Counted from the first letter of the stretch, positions 9,248 to 18,609 are shown. The stretch: 64,000 nt of DNA from Flavobacteriaceae bacterium (GCA_030726725.1 JANRDC010000031.1:62001-126000), one strand, 5' to 3'. Notes: generated by a model not told the origin, from the letters alone. Numbers and translations are program-made.

Positions 9248-9389
9248 AAGGTTGATTTAGTACATCACTAAATATATATCATTACATCTAATCCAACCGT
9301 AACCTGAGTTACAAATGAGGAATTTTGCTCAAAAAAATAAGCACAAACAAAAACTTGTTTTAAGTTTCAATTGAATGATGTAACAAAAC
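9248..9389. other. Intergenic spacer upstream of the SQR gene
   Basis: AT-rich spacer between the SQR start and the tRNA-Pro terminator. On the minus strand TTG followed after 19 bases by TATATTTA resembles a weak promoter for the SQR gene (about 9266-9296). I see no coding potential or conserved RNA here. Confidence 0.5.
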
Positions 9390-9419
9390 AAAAAAGCCAA
9401 GCTAATGCTTGGCTTTTTT
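9390..9419 (-). terminator. Terminator of tRNA-Pro(GGG)
   Basis: AAAAAAGCCAAGC (9390-9402), loop TAAT, GCTTGGCTTTTTT (9407-9419). On the minus strand it lies immediately after the CCA end of the tRNA. Confidence 0.88.
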
Positions 9420-9420
9420 T

Positions 9421-9497
9421 TGGTCGGGATGACAGGATTTGAACCTGCGACCACACGCCCCCCAGACGTGTACGCTACCGGACTGCGCTACATCCCG
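9421..9497 (-). tRNA. tRNA-Pro, anticodon GGG
   Basis: 77 bases including an encoded CCA. The acceptor CGGGATG pairs fully with CATCCCG. The anticodon stem CACGT/GCGTG closes the loop CTGGGGG, so the anticodon is GGG. The T loop is TTCAAAT. It has its own promoter and terminator. Confidence 0.95.
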
Positions 9498-9514
9498 ATT
9501 TCCATAAAGTGGGG

Positions 9515-9544
9515 CAAAAATACTACTTTTTTTAAGTGAACCAA
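9515..9544 (-). promoter_or_regulatory. Promoter of tRNA-Pro(GGG)
   Basis: Minus strand: TTG (9542-9544), 19-base spacer, TATTTTTG (9515-9522), a full match to the Bacteroidota consensus. The -7 element ends 17 bases upstream of the tRNA 5' end. Confidence 0.65.
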
Positions 9545-9613
9545 GGAATATCTACGACAAATAACGGTCAGTCCTGGGCGTACTAAAAAGAATTGTACTT
9601 TAGGGTATTGCTA

Positions 9614-11026
9614 ATGCACCCTATGGAACCAGAAAAAATAAATGCGCTGTTTTACGGATTAAAAAGCGCCCAATACCGCGTCGGAGCCTATAGTCACACC
9701 AAGCGTATTGAACAGCTCAAACAATTAAAAAAAGCGCTAGCCAACACCTATAGAACCCGCATCCACCAGGCACTAAAGGATGATTTTGGCAAACCCAGTA
9801 CTGAGGTTGACCTCACAGAAATTTATCCGGTTATCGGTGAAATTGATCAAGCCTGTCAACACCTCAAAAAATGGATGTCCCCCACCCGAGTCCATACACC
9901 CATCACTATTTGGGGATCAACCTCCTACTATATACAAGAGCCAAAAGGAGTGTGCTTGATCATGTCACCATGGAACTACCCCATCAATTTGGTGTTTAGT
10001 CCGTTGATCAGCGCACTTGCTGCTGGGAATACTGTGCTGGTTAAACCCTCAGAACACGCGTCTAAAACCAGCGCATTAGTGGGAGAAATCATCGAATCCA
10101 TTTGGCCTCTTGATGAAGTAGCTGTAGTGCTCGGAGGGATAGAAACAGCGACAGCCTTGCTCGAACTTCCATGGAACCACATCCACTTTACAGGAGCGCC
10201 AAGCATCGGAAAAATTGTGATGACAGCGGCGGCAAAACACCTGAGCTCAGTGACCCTTGAATTAGGTGGCCAATCCCCATTGATCATCGATCAAACGGCT
10301 GATATTATGGACTGCGTTCAAAAACTAGCGTGGAGCAAATGGATCAATGCAGGACAGACCTGCATTGCCCCTAACCATGTCTGGGTACATCGATCTAAAT
10401 ACACCGCCCTAATTGAAGGATTAAAAGCGCAAATAGACACGGCATATCAAAATACAGAAAACAGAAGTGAGAGCTATTGCCAAATCGTCAATAAAAAACA
10501 TTTTGATCGATTGTCCGAGGCGTTGCACCAAGCAGTAGCTGGGGGTGCTGAAATCGCAATGGGCGGAACTACGCTGACCGAAGATCGATATATCGCCCCC
10601 ACGGTGGTGGTCAATGCGCCCAAGGACTGTGCCCTGATGAGGGAAGAAATATTTGGCCCTATGCTACCCGTACTGATTTTTGATGACCTAAGGGAAGTGA
10701 TTGAAGACCTAAAGTCGCAAGAAAAGCCATTGGCCCTGTACTTCTTTTCTAAAAACAAAAAAAACATGGATCTTGTACTCAAGCACACAAGAGCGGGAAG
10801 TACGTGTATCAACCATGCAGTGGTGCAGTACGCCAACGGTCATTTGCCGTTTGGAGGCAGCAACAACAGCGGACTAGGAAAAAGCCATGGCGTATTTGGA
10901 TTCAGAGAATTTTCCAACCAAAGATCTGTGGTCAAAACCTGGCACAATGGATTGTTGCGACTAGTATTTCCCCCCTATACTCCCTTAAAGGAAAAAATAG
11001 CTCGTTGGTCGATCAAATGGCTGTAA
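9614..11026 (+). CDS. Aldehyde dehydrogenase family protein (class 3-like)
   Basis: 470 residues from ATG 9614; ATG 9623 is an equally good start. NAD-binding and catalytic features are present: SPWNYPINL, VTLELGGQSP with the general base E216, and NAGQTCIAP with the nucleophile C250 (numbers from 9614). The shortened N-terminus and the basic/hydrophobic C-terminus (YTPLKEKIARWSIKWL) resemble class 3 and fatty aldehyde dehydrogenases, which oxidise medium- and long-chain aldehydes to acids with NAD(P). The substrate cannot be read from sequence. It converges on the sugar dehydrogenase gene with a six-base gap and no obvious terminator. Confidence 0.85.
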   Translation: MHPMEPEKINALFYGLKSAQYRVGAYSHTKRIEQLKQLKKALANTYRTRIHQALKDDFGKPSTEVDLTEIYPVIGEIDQACQHLKKWMSPTRVHTPITIWGSTSYYIQEPKGVCLIMSPWNYPINLVFSPLISALAAGNTVLVKPSEHASKTSALVGEIIESIWPLDEVAVVLGGIETATALLELPWNHIHFTGAPSIGKIVMTAAAKHLSSVTLELGGQSPLIIDQTADIMDCVQKLAWSKWINAGQTCIAPNHVWVHRSKYTALIEGLKAQIDTAYQNTENRSESYCQIVNKKHFDRLSEALHQAVAGGAEIAMGGTTLTEDRYIAPTVVVNAPKDCALMREEIFGPMLPVLIFDDLREVIEDLKSQEKPLALYFFSKNKKNMDLVLKHTRAGSTCINHAVVQYANGHLPFGGSNNSGLGKSHGVFGFREFSNQRSVVKTWHNGLLRLVFPPYTPLKEKIARWSIKWL

Positions 11027-11032
11027 ATAACC

Positions 11033-12148
11033 CTAGGATCTGGGCGTCACTCTAAAGACGCCTTTGGACTCCACTCCGATGTAGAACGCGCCGTCAGGAC
11101 CTTGTACCACGCTGCGCACCCGACCGATATCGGCCAATAACTTGGTGCGTCCCACCACTTGATCCCCTTCCATATCGAGGTGTTCCAAGTATTGAAAAGA
11201 CAGTGATCCCACCAGGATATCCCCTTTCCAGTCAGCATACATGGGGCTATCTATGTAGCACAAACTAGATGGTGCGATGGAAGGAACCCAGTAATAAATC
11301 GGTTGCTCCATTCCCACTTCTTCTGTTTTGTCGGTAATCGGTGTGCCGCTGTAATTGATACCGTAGGTGATCACAGGCCATCCGTAATTGGCTCCTTTGC
11401 GCACCACATTTAATTCATCCCCACCTCTGGGTCCGTGTTCTGTATTCCACAATTCTTTTCGTTCTGGATGAAAAATTAAACCTTGGGGGTTTCTATGACC
11501 AAAAGAATAAATCGCCTGTTTGGCTCCTGGCACCCCATAGAGCGGATTATCCTTAGGAATACTTCCATCCTCATTGACGCAGTAAATTTTACCCCCATCC
11601 TTGGACGTGTCTTGCGGATTAATGTCCTGTTCACCGCGTTCCCCAATAGAGAAATAGACTTTGCCCTTCCCGTCCAAATAGATGCGGGATCCAAAGTGTT
11701 GCCCTTTAGTGGTGTTAGGCGTGGCCTTGTACAATGTCTTCACGTCGACAAGCTGATCGTCGACCAATCTAGCCCTAACCAAAGCTGTATGTGCCCCATT
11801 ACCTCCTTCTGGAGAGGAAAGGGTCATAAATATCAAGGAGTTTTTTACGAAATTGGGATGAACCGCAATGTCTAGCAATCCACCTTGTCCCCTGGAATAA
11901 ACCTCAGGAACCCCGGAAACGGCCACTTTTTTCTCCCCGTCAAAACGATACAACACGCCGCTTCTATCTGTGATCAACAAATGACCATCGGGTAAAAATG
12001 CCAAACCCCAAGGAGTTTCAATTCCTGTAACATAAGGGGTAGCCACCACTGGATCAACTGATGGAATGGTTACCTGATTGGGTTTGTCCTGAGCACAACT
12101 GATCAGAACACCTCCAAATAAAAAACCGAGTAAAACACCTATTCTCAT
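11033..12148 (-). CDS. PQQ-dependent sugar dehydrogenase-like lipoprotein
   Basis: 371 residues. A short signal peptide with lipobox GVLISCAQ predicts lipidation at C18. The rest is a six-bladed propeller of the glucose/sorbosone dehydrogenase family (soluble GDH, YliI/Asd type): WGLAFLPDGHLLITDRSGVL, SFGHRNPQGLIFHP, WNTEHGPRGGDELNVV and GANYGWPVITYG are typical. Members oxidise aldose sugars at the outer membrane or periplasm using PQQ; the real substrate and the PQQ supply are unknown, and no pqq genes are present here. Confidence 0.85.
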   Translation of the reverse strand: MRIGVLLGFLFGGVLISCAQDKPNQVTIPSVDPVVATPYVTGIETPWGLAFLPDGHLLITDRSGVLYRFDGEKKVAVSGVPEVYSRGQGGLLDIAVHPNFVKNSLIFMTLSSPEGGNGAHTALVRARLVDDQLVDVKTLYKATPNTTKGQHFGSRIYLDGKGKVYFSIGERGEQDINPQDTSKDGGKIYCVNEDGSIPKDNPLYGVPGAKQAIYSFGHRNPQGLIFHPERKELWNTEHGPRGGDELNVVRKGANYGWPVITYGINYSGTPITDKTEEVGMEQPIYYWVPSIAPSSLCYIDSPMYADWKGDILVGSLSFQYLEHLDMEGDQVVGRTKLLADIGRVRSVVQGPDGAFYIGVESKGVFRVTPRS

Positions 12149-12204
12149 GGGATTATTTTTGTCTAAATATAATAAGAAAACTGGGCTAAATTAATGGGAA
12201 TGTC

Positions 12205-12212
12205 TATATTTG
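12205..12212 (+). promoter_or_regulatory. -7 element of tRNA-Pro(TGG)
   Basis: TATATTTG, a full TAnnTTTG match, ends only seven bases before the mature tRNA 5' end at 12220, so the primary transcript would have a very short 5' leader. Confidence 0.55.
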
Positions 12213-12219
12213 CCGACCT

Positions 12220-12297
12220 CGGGGTGTAGCGTAGCCCGGTTATCGCGCCGCGTTTGGGACGCGGAGGCCGCAGGTTCGAATCCTGCCACCCCGACCA
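12220..12297 (+). tRNA. tRNA-Pro, anticodon TGG
   Basis: 78 bases with encoded CCA. Acceptor CGGGGTG pairs with CACCCCG; anticodon stem CCGCG/CGCGG closes loop TTTGGGA, giving anticodon TGG; T loop TTCGAAT. Together with the GGG species at 9421 it provides two of the proline isoacceptors. Confidence 0.96.
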
Positions 12298-12330
12298 AAA
12301 TCCCCTAATTCAGGTGATTAGCTAATCCCA

Positions 12331-12367
12331 AAAAAAAATCCTGCACAAAAACGTGCAGGATTTTTTT
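12331..12367. terminator. Bidirectional terminator between tRNA-Pro(TGG) and the S1/P1 nuclease
   Basis: ATCCTGCAC and GTGCAGGAT arms with loop AAAAAC, flanked by A8 on one side and T7 on the other, so both converging transcripts (tRNA on plus, nuclease on minus) can end here. Confidence 0.88.
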
Positions 12368-12380
12368 ATGAGCATTGGTA

Positions 12381-13175
12381 CTAAAACAAATCTTCCAGAA
12401 TACCCGCTAGCCGAACACCTGCCAACAAAAGCCTTTGACGAAGCACTGCTTTGTGTTCGTAAGTGTATTCGTAATACAAATTGGCCTCTGCAGGAGTCTG
12501 CTCATAAAGCTTTGCTGCTATCGCTTGTGACTCTTCTACCCAATCCAATACTGAAGTGCTTTGCCACTGGCGCACTTGCGCTTTGGTGACCCTAGGGAAA
12601 TCCTGGGTCCATTCGCTGTAGGAAAGATCAAAATAATCGATTACATCGGAGTCCCAAACCCTGTGCAGGTTTGAATTTCTACCAAACCACTTGAGCTTGA
12701 TGTCGTTACCCCCTTTATCCTCTGCCCGACCCACATGCAAGGGTTGGTGTAGGTCTCCAATTAAATGCACCAGCATTTTCAGGGCAAACTGTCGATCGGA
12801 ACTAGAGACCTTCGGATCTTTAATATCTGAGATGCATTTATTGATGCCTTGCACTAAATCACCTTGTACCGATGCAGCCGCTGGATCGTAATCCGCAGAT
12901 AAAGGCATATTGATGTAGTGCCAGGGGTCATAATCCTTAAAACGTTTGTCGGATTTGATTTCATCCGCATAGGTAGACACCCAGGCCAATGATTGTCCAT
13001 CGAGCAATTCAGCGATGTTTCTCTGGGCTTTTTTGCTCAAGTATTGTGTGGCTACCGCGCCTACAACACGGTGTCCTGTTTGACCCCAATCATCAGCAGT
13101 AGATGTGGGTATCGAAGCAGAAAAAACAGTGATTGGGTACAAAAAAACTAGGGCAGCCCGGGTAAAGAGATTCAT
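12381..13175 (-). CDS. S1/P1 family nuclease, secreted
   Basis: 264 residues with an N-terminal signal peptide. The full set of trinuclear-zinc ligands of S1/P1 nucleases can be read: W30 and H35 (DDWGQTGHR), D71, H86 (PWHYINMP), H137, D141 and H147 (HLIGDLHQPLH), D158 (GGND), H171 and D175 (NLHRVWDSD). These enzymes hydrolyse single-stranded DNA and RNA, and 3'-nucleotides, outside the cytoplasm. In the family the Trp is the mature N-terminus; here cleavage would have to occur just before W30. A role in phosphorus or nucleotide scavenging is inferred. Confidence 0.92.
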   Translation of the reverse strand: MNLFTRAALVFLYPITVFSASIPTSTADDWGQTGHRVVGAVATQYLSKKAQRNIAELLDGQSLAWVSTYADEIKSDKRFKDYDPWHYINMPLSADYDPAAASVQGDLVQGINKCISDIKDPKVSSSDRQFALKMLVHLIGDLHQPLHVGRAEDKGGNDIKLKWFGRNSNLHRVWDSDVIDYFDLSYSEWTQDFPRVTKAQVRQWQSTSVLDWVEESQAIAAKLYEQTPAEANLYYEYTYEHKAVLRQRLLLAGVRLAGILEDLF

Positions 13176-13278
13176 GATAAAAATTTTTTGTTAAATATAG
13201 GACAGTTCATACCGCATAACGAATTTCACAGGTTAAATTTTTGCGTTCATTTCTGGGGAAAAAATGTATTTTTAGGTT

Positions 13279-15483
13279 ATGATATCGCACAAAATCTCCG
13301 GTCTATTCGGCCTCACTTTCCTCTTGTTTATTCAGTGGACTCTAGCCCAAAACACACAAAAAGTTACCGTTTTTAAAATTGATAAACCCATTGTTTTGGA
13401 TGGATTTATTGAGGAGGATGTTTGGAAAAAAGCGGAAAGTGCGCAAAACTTTTATCAGTACTTCCCCACGGACTCACTCCAAGCCGCTTACGATTCAAAG
13501 ATTTCCTTTCTCTACGACGACGCCAATTTATACATCGCCTTGGACATCACTACACCTGGAGATAAGTATGTAATTCCTTCCTTAAAACGCGACTACCGAG
13601 CGGGTAACAACGACAATATTTCATTGATTTTTGACACGTTTAACGATGGAATCAACGCCTATTTATTCGGTGTCAATCCATTGGGGGTGATGCGTGAGGC
13701 GCTGATAGCTGGAGGAGGTAACGATCTGAGAAACTTTACCACCAGCTGGGATGTTAAATGGCGCTCAGAGATCCACCAAAAAGAAAATGGCTACTACGGT
13801 GAGATCATCATCCCTTTAAACTCACTTAAATTCAAGCCAGGAAGCCAGGTTTGGCGGTTTAATTCCTACCGATTTGACATGCAATCGGGAGAGACAACCA
13901 CCTGGGCCAATATTCCCCAAAACCAACAAATTTTTGGATTGGCCTTTATGGGTGATTTAGTTTTTGAACACCCCTTAGGACAATCGAGAACACCTCTAGC
14001 CATTGTTCCTTTTGTCAATGGAATTGCTGAAAAGGGCTTGGATATGTCCAGTGGTCAAACAGTAAGCGTTGGTGCCGATGCGAAAATACCACTGGGCAAC
14101 AGCATGAATTTGGACCTAACCTATCGCCCAGATTTTTCGAATGTGGAAATCGATGATCAAGTGACCAACCTCACCAGATTTGAGTTGTTAATGCCTGAAA
14201 GGCGTCAGTTTTTTATCGACAACAATGATCTGTTTGGCAATTATGGGAACAGCCAAGATGTTAATCCCTTTTTCTCCAGACGAATTGGACTGGCCAAAGA
14301 TCAAGACGGCAATACGATTGAAAACAAAATCAATGCTGGCGCCCGATTTTCTGGAAACCTGTCCCATGGGTGGCGATTGGGACTGTTGCATATTCAAACA
14401 GAGGCTGATCCAGAAAATGAGATTAGCGGCAACAACAATTCGGTGTTTGCACTGCAAAAGCAAGTATTTGCCCGCTCAAGCATCAGCTTGATCGCGGTTC
14501 AAAGGGCCGCCATTACCGGGGATGAATTTACCGAAGAAGCAGATAGATACAACCGAGTGATCGGGCTGGATTACAACTTAGCCTCTGAGGACAATAAATG
14601 GACAGGTAAATTTTATTACATCCACACAGACAGCCCTGAAATAGGACCACAATCAGGTGCTGCGGGGGGGGAATTGGAATATTTAAGCAAAAATTTTGGC
14701 GCAGGAATGCGCGTTTCCTATGTAGGTGAAGATTATCGGGCGGATTTAGGTTATACACGCAGGTATGACTTCTTGGTGGTCCGCCCCTTTGTTCAATACA
14801 ATATTTGGCCGCAAAAAGGAGGAATCAACCGACACGAGATCAGGTTTAGCCCGAATAAATTATGGCGACCTGGTTTAGATTACCAAAATACTGACCGCAA
14901 TACTTCGCTTTCTTGGGAGGCCTCGATGAACAATCTGAGCAGTTGGCAAATACGCGCCACTCAGCGCTATACTTATTTAACTGACGATTTTAACCCAACA
15001 GGGAAGGATGAAAATTTACCCATTCCCGCGCAAACAGGATATACCTACAACGAGATTGAATTGGAATACCAATCAGATCCTAGAAAATCGCTGTTCTACT
15101 CCCTAAATCCGAGCAGTGGACAATTTTATAACGGATGGCGCAACGCGCTGCAAGCCAGGTTGTCCTTGCGCATGCAACCCAAGACAACCATCAGCGTACA
15201 GACTGAATACAATCAATTGTTGTTTCCGAGCCCTTACGGAGATGCTACCCTATTTTTTATCAGCCCTAAACTGGACTACACCTTCTCAAAATCGGTGTTT
15301 TGGTCAGCTACAGCTCAATACAACAACAGCGGAGATTACTTGGGGATCAACGCGCGGTTGCAGTGGAGGTTTGCGCCATTGTCAGATTTGTTTGTCGTCT
15401 ATAACGATCAATATGAGTGGACTGACTTATTGCCCAAGTACAGATCGATTAACTTAAAACTCACCTATTGGCTGAACATATAA
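13279..15483 (+). CDS. DUF5916 outer-membrane protein with CBM9-like N-terminal domain
   Basis: 734 residues with a signal peptide ending near residue 23 (TLAQ). Residues about 30-210 form a family 9 carbohydrate-binding-like beta-sandwich (IVLDGFIEEDVWKKAESAQNF is its usual opening). The remainder is the DUF5916 region, whose alternating aromatic strands, such as QWRFAPLSDLFVVYNDQYEW near the end, look like a beta barrel. The family is abundant in Bacteroidota; its function is unknown. It overlaps the following HAD gene by 16 bases. Confidence 0.82.
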   Translation: MISHKISGLFGLTFLLFIQWTLAQNTQKVTVFKIDKPIVLDGFIEEDVWKKAESAQNFYQYFPTDSLQAAYDSKISFLYDDANLYIALDITTPGDKYVIPSLKRDYRAGNNDNISLIFDTFNDGINAYLFGVNPLGVMREALIAGGGNDLRNFTTSWDVKWRSEIHQKENGYYGEIIIPLNSLKFKPGSQVWRFNSYRFDMQSGETTTWANIPQNQQIFGLAFMGDLVFEHPLGQSRTPLAIVPFVNGIAEKGLDMSSGQTVSVGADAKIPLGNSMNLDLTYRPDFSNVEIDDQVTNLTRFELLMPERRQFFIDNNDLFGNYGNSQDVNPFFSRRIGLAKDQDGNTIENKINAGARFSGNLSHGWRLGLLHIQTEADPENEISGNNNSVFALQKQVFARSSISLIAVQRAAITGDEFTEEADRYNRVIGLDYNLASEDNKWTGKFYYIHTDSPEIGPQSGAAGGELEYLSKNFGAGMRVSYVGEDYRADLGYTRRYDFLVVRPFVQYNIWPQKGGINRHEIRFSPNKLWRPGLDYQNTDRNTSLSWEASMNNLSSWQIRATQRYTYLTDDFNPTGKDENLPIPAQTGYTYNEIELEYQSDPRKSLFYSLNPSSGQFYNGWRNALQARLSLRMQPKTTISVQTEYNQLLFPSPYGDATLFFISPKLDYTFSKSVFWSATAQYNNSGDYLGINARLQWRFAPLSDLFVVYNDQYEWTDLLPKYRSINLKLTYWLNI

Positions 15484-16307
15484 TTTTTCCCCAAAGACCT
15501 ATTGAAGCATACAAAACCCTGTGTTTTGACCTAGATGGAACACTTCTGGCCCTAAAGTCGCACATGACTCCCCAGGCTTACAGCTATTTAGGAACCTTAA
15601 AAGACAAACACAATCTCTTGTTGTGTTCTGCAAGAATACCCTCTGGAATGCGTTATCACCAGGAGTCCATAGGTATTCTTGGTGCACCCATGTTGTGTTA
15701 CAACGGCGCGTTGTTGCTCGAGGGTGATCAAACCGTATTCAGCAAAACTATTCCTGAAACAGCGCTGGATTTACTGAAAAGATCCTTAGCGGAAATTCAG
15801 GTCAATTGGGGGCTGTACGCCTATGATCAATGGTGGGTTTCTAAAGATAGCGAACGGGTGCAAAAAGAGCGTTCCAACACCTGTACTGAGCCGCTCTGGG
15901 GAGAAACCTATACTACCCTAAAGCGTTTGGTTGATGAGTTTGGCGGTGTGCACAAAATCATGTTGATGGGTGAAAAAAGTGAAGTGGACAAAGCGATGAC
16001 TGCCCTAGCACACTTACAAGGCTCAGCTTTGGTGTTTTTCCGGTCCAACGACACCTTAATCGAGATCGCTCCAATAGGTGTGGGAAAAAAAGAGGGTGTG
16101 TTGCAGTTGATCGGAGCCACAGGCCTTGATGACGCCATGGCCTTTGGAGACAATGACAACGACATCGAGCTGCTCCAAGCAGCCGGTTGGGGTGTGGCTG
16201 TTCAAAATGCTAAACCAGGTGTTCAATCAGCGGCGGATGCGGTAACCCCCTTGAGTTGTACAGAAGATGGCGTGATTGACTACCTTAGACAGTGTTATGC
16301 AAGATAA
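15468..16307 (+). CDS. HAD-superfamily phosphatase, Cof type
   Basis: 279 residues starting from TTG 15468, inside the end of the DUF5916 gene; no ATG lies before the catalytic motif. Motif I is CFDLDGTLLA (nucleophile D), followed by the Cof-type C2 cap, the conserved lysine region around GVGKKEGV and motif IV AFGDNDNDIELLQAAG. Such cytosolic enzymes dephosphorylate sugar phosphates or cofactors such as FMN; the substrate is unknown. It overlaps the DUF819 gene by 11 bases. Confidence 0.85.
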   Translation: MAEHIIFPQRPIEAYKTLCFDLDGTLLALKSHMTPQAYSYLGTLKDKHNLLLCSARIPSGMRYHQESIGILGAPMLCYNGALLLEGDQTVFSKTIPETALDLLKRSLAEIQVNWGLYAYDQWWVSKDSERVQKERSNTCTEPLWGETYTTLKRLVDEFGGVHKIMLMGEKSEVDKAMTALAHLQGSALVFFRSNDTLIEIAPIGVGKKEGVLQLIGATGLDDAMAFGDNDNDIELLQAAGWGVAVQNAKPGVQSAADAVTPLSCTEDGVIDYLRQCYAR

Positions 16308-17568
16308 ATTGACCCCGTTAATTACCGACGACACCCTAGTTATGGGACTGATTGCTGCCTGTTTGGGTTTTGTGTTTTTTACCCAGCACGGAAAACATCC
16401 TTTTTGGAAAAAATTTTATGGCATTGTTCCCCCAGTACTGATGTGTTATTTGCTGCCCGCCCTGCTCAGGAGTGCCGGAGTGATCAGTGATACCACAAGC
16501 GGCTTATACCATATAACCAGTCAGTATTTGCTCCCAGCAGCCTTAGTCTTAATGACCTTGAGCATGGACCTCAAGGCAATCATACAATTGGGCCCAAAGG
16601 CCCTGATCATGTTTTTAACCGGATCATTGGGGATTGTGCTCGGAGGTCCCATAGCGTTGCTGGTCGTTTCCTGGATTGACCCTTCCTTGACGCAAGGCGT
16701 GGGATTTGATGCGCTTTGGCGTGGACTATCCACCATTGCGGGAAGTTGGATTGGCGGGGGTGCCAATCAAGCGGCTATGTTTGAGGTATTCCAATACAAT
16801 CCAGAAAAATACGGAGGTATGGTATTGGTCGATATCGTAGTGGCCAACATCTGGTTGGCCGTATTGCTCTTGGGAGTAGGCAGAAAAGATCAGATCAACC
16901 GTTGGTTAAAGGCGGATAACTCTTCCATCATTGCTTTACAAGAAAAAGTAGGGAAATTTACCCAAAGCATCACCAGGGTACCCAGTTTACACGATTACAT
17001 GGCCCTTCTAGCCATCAGCTTTGTCTCGGTGGGTATCGGACATGCGCTTGGTGGCTGGCTGTCCCAGTGGGCATTGAGTTTTGAGGTGGTCGCCCAAAGC
17101 ACCGGTTTTCTCTCATTTTTGAGTTCTTCGTTTTTTTGGATGGTCGTTGTGGTCACCCTTCTGGGGATGTTGTATTCAACAACCTCCTTAAAAAACTACG
17201 AAGGAGCTGGAGCCAGTAAAATAGGAAGTGTGTTTGTCTATCTTTTGGTCGCTTCTATTGGCATGAAAATGGACCTCGGGGCGGCCCTAGAACAGCCAGG
17301 ACTAATCGCCATCGGAGTAGTTTGGATGGTGGTGCACGCAGGACTGATGATCGGTGTAGCAAAATGGATTAAGGCCCCTTATTTTTTCTTGGCCGTAGGC
17401 AGCCAGGCCAATGTAGGCGGTGCCGCATCTGCGCCCATTATCGCTGCAGAATTTCATCCTGCCCTGAGTTCTGTGGGCGTCATTCTCGCTGTCTTTGGTT
17501 ATGCTGTTGGAACAGCGGGTGCTTTGATTTGCGCCTACTTAATGGAAATCGCCACGACACTCACCTAA
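16297..17568 (+). CDS. DUF819 family membrane protein (putative transporter)
   Basis: 423 residues from ATG 16297, which overlaps the HAD stop. A TTG seven codons upstream is possible. About 11-12 hydrophobic helices span the protein, with glycine-rich loops such as AGSWIGGGANQAAMFEV and GSQANVGGAASAPIIAAEF that are conserved in DUF819 (YjcL-like) proteins. These resemble ion/solute carriers with an inverted repeat, but no substrate is known. Overlap with the HAD gene suggests co-translation. Confidence 0.8.
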   Translation: MQDKLTPLITDDTLVMGLIAACLGFVFFTQHGKHPFWKKFYGIVPPVLMCYLLPALLRSAGVISDTTSGLYHITSQYLLPAALVLMTLSMDLKAIIQLGPKALIMFLTGSLGIVLGGPIALLVVSWIDPSLTQGVGFDALWRGLSTIAGSWIGGGANQAAMFEVFQYNPEKYGGMVLVDIVVANIWLAVLLLGVGRKDQINRWLKADNSSIIALQEKVGKFTQSITRVPSLHDYMALLAISFVSVGIGHALGGWLSQWALSFEVVAQSTGFLSFLSSSFFWMVVVVTLLGMLYSTTSLKNYEGAGASKIGSVFVYLLVASIGMKMDLGAALEQPGLIAIGVVWMVVHAGLMIGVAKWIKAPYFFLAVGSQANVGGAASAPIIAAEFHPALSSVGVILAVFGYAVGTAGALICAYLMEIATTLT

Positions 17569-17610
17569 AATTCCACCATTTTCTGTTTCTTTGCCCACAA
17601 ATTGAGTGAT

Positions 17611-18309
17611 ATGAAAAAAATTATGCTTCTGTGCGCCGCAGCTTTATTAGGCGTTTCTTGTTCAGGTGATGTGAACCAATCCTTGTTGAGCGGAAATATT
17701 CGAGGCATCAAGAAGGGAACACTTTATTTGCAGCAGATCGTAGATACCACTGTGGTTGTCCTTGATTCCGTAGTCTTTGCGGGGGATGGTCAATTTGAAT
17801 TCAACCCAGAAGTGACCGAGCCCAGTCTTTACTACCTGTATCTGGATCGCAAGGATGAAAACCCATACAACGACAGACTGCCCATCTTTTTGGAAGACAG
17901 CAAGATTCAGGTGGATGCTGCCTGGGATACATTTGCCGTTACAGCTAAGGTCACTGGGTCAAAAACCCACGACCAATTCACTGAATTCCAGCAAATGATG
18001 TCAAAATTCAATCAGCAAAACCTGGCCTTGATGCAACAAGCCATGGCCATGGACCCCAAAACTCAACAAAAATCCATGGACTCACTTTTGGATAAAAACA
18101 ACAAGAATGAGCTCAGAAGGTATCTATTTGCCATCAATTACGCCTTAAACAACAGAAACTCTGTAATAGCTCCTTATGTGGCCGTAGTCGAAATACCTGA
18201 GGCCAGCCCGGTGTTTTTGGATTCAATTTACCGGTCGTTACCTCCTGAAATTGCCCAAACATCCTACGGTAAAGCATTGGAGACACTACTTCAAAATTCA
18301 ACCAAATAA
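17611..18309 (+). CDS. DUF4369 lipoprotein
   Basis: 232 residues from ATG 17611; the TTG nine bases earlier is less likely. The lipobox LLGVSC gives lipidation near residue 17. The N-terminal half, with SGNIRGIKKGTLYLQQIVDT and a following VVLDSVVFAGDGQFEF, is the DUF4369 domain commonly found in front of thioredoxin-like domains in Bacteroidota. Here no thioredoxin domain or CxxC follows, so it is a stand-alone form. A TTTCTTTG element at 17586-17593 is a partial promoter match. Function unknown; location is probably the periplasmic face of a membrane. Confidence 0.78.
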   Translation: MKKIMLLCAAALLGVSCSGDVNQSLLSGNIRGIKKGTLYLQQIVDTTVVVLDSVVFAGDGQFEFNPEVTEPSLYYLYLDRKDENPYNDRLPIFLEDSKIQVDAAWDTFAVTAKVTGSKTHDQFTEFQQMMSKFNQQNLALMQQAMAMDPKTQQKSMDSLLDKNNKNELRRYLFAINYALNNRNSVIAPYVAVVEIPEASPVFLDSIYRSLPPEIAQTSYGKALETLLQNSTK

Positions 18310-18315
18310 AAAGCG

Positions 18316-18323
18316 TATCTTTG
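18316..18323 (+). promoter_or_regulatory. -7 element before the 89-residue gene
   Basis: TATCTTTG, a full TAnnTTTG match, ends 16 bases before the ATG at 18340, immediately after the DUF4369 stop. No TTG is seen at the -33 distance. Confidence 0.45.
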
Positions 18324-18339
18324 CCAAAAATTTTGACCT

Positions 18340-18609
18340 ATGGCCAGTATTAAAGACTTAAAGAAAGATGTGAACTATGTATTAGGCGACTTAATTGAAG
18401 CGGTATACATTTGGGAAGGCATCAACAAAAAATACGATTCAAAAGAAGCCCAATCTATTATCGATGAAGCCATCAGTTCTTTTGATCAATTGATCGAACA
18501 GATCAACGACAAAAAAGTAGAAAACAGAGGAAAACACTTACGTGCAGTTAAAGGTCAATTAGAGACTGTAGCACAAGGTTTAGTAGCTAAAATAAACACC
18601 CTTTCCTAA
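18340..18609 (+). CDS. Small conserved-looking helical protein, function unknown
   Basis: 89 residues, very charged and predicted mostly helical: DLKKDVNYVLGDLIEAVYIW and a heptad-like middle (IIDEAISSFDQLIEQIND). No signal peptide, cysteines or metal motifs. I do not recognise a named family; it has the look of a flavobacterial conserved hypothetical. It has its own -7 element and so may be independently expressed. The stop overlaps the convergent idi stop by four bases (CTAA at 18606-18609). Confidence 0.7.
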   Translation: MASIKDLKKDVNYVLGDLIEAVYIWEGINKKYDSKEAQSIIDEAISSFDQLIEQINDKKVENRGKHLRAVKGQLETVAQGLVAKINTLS

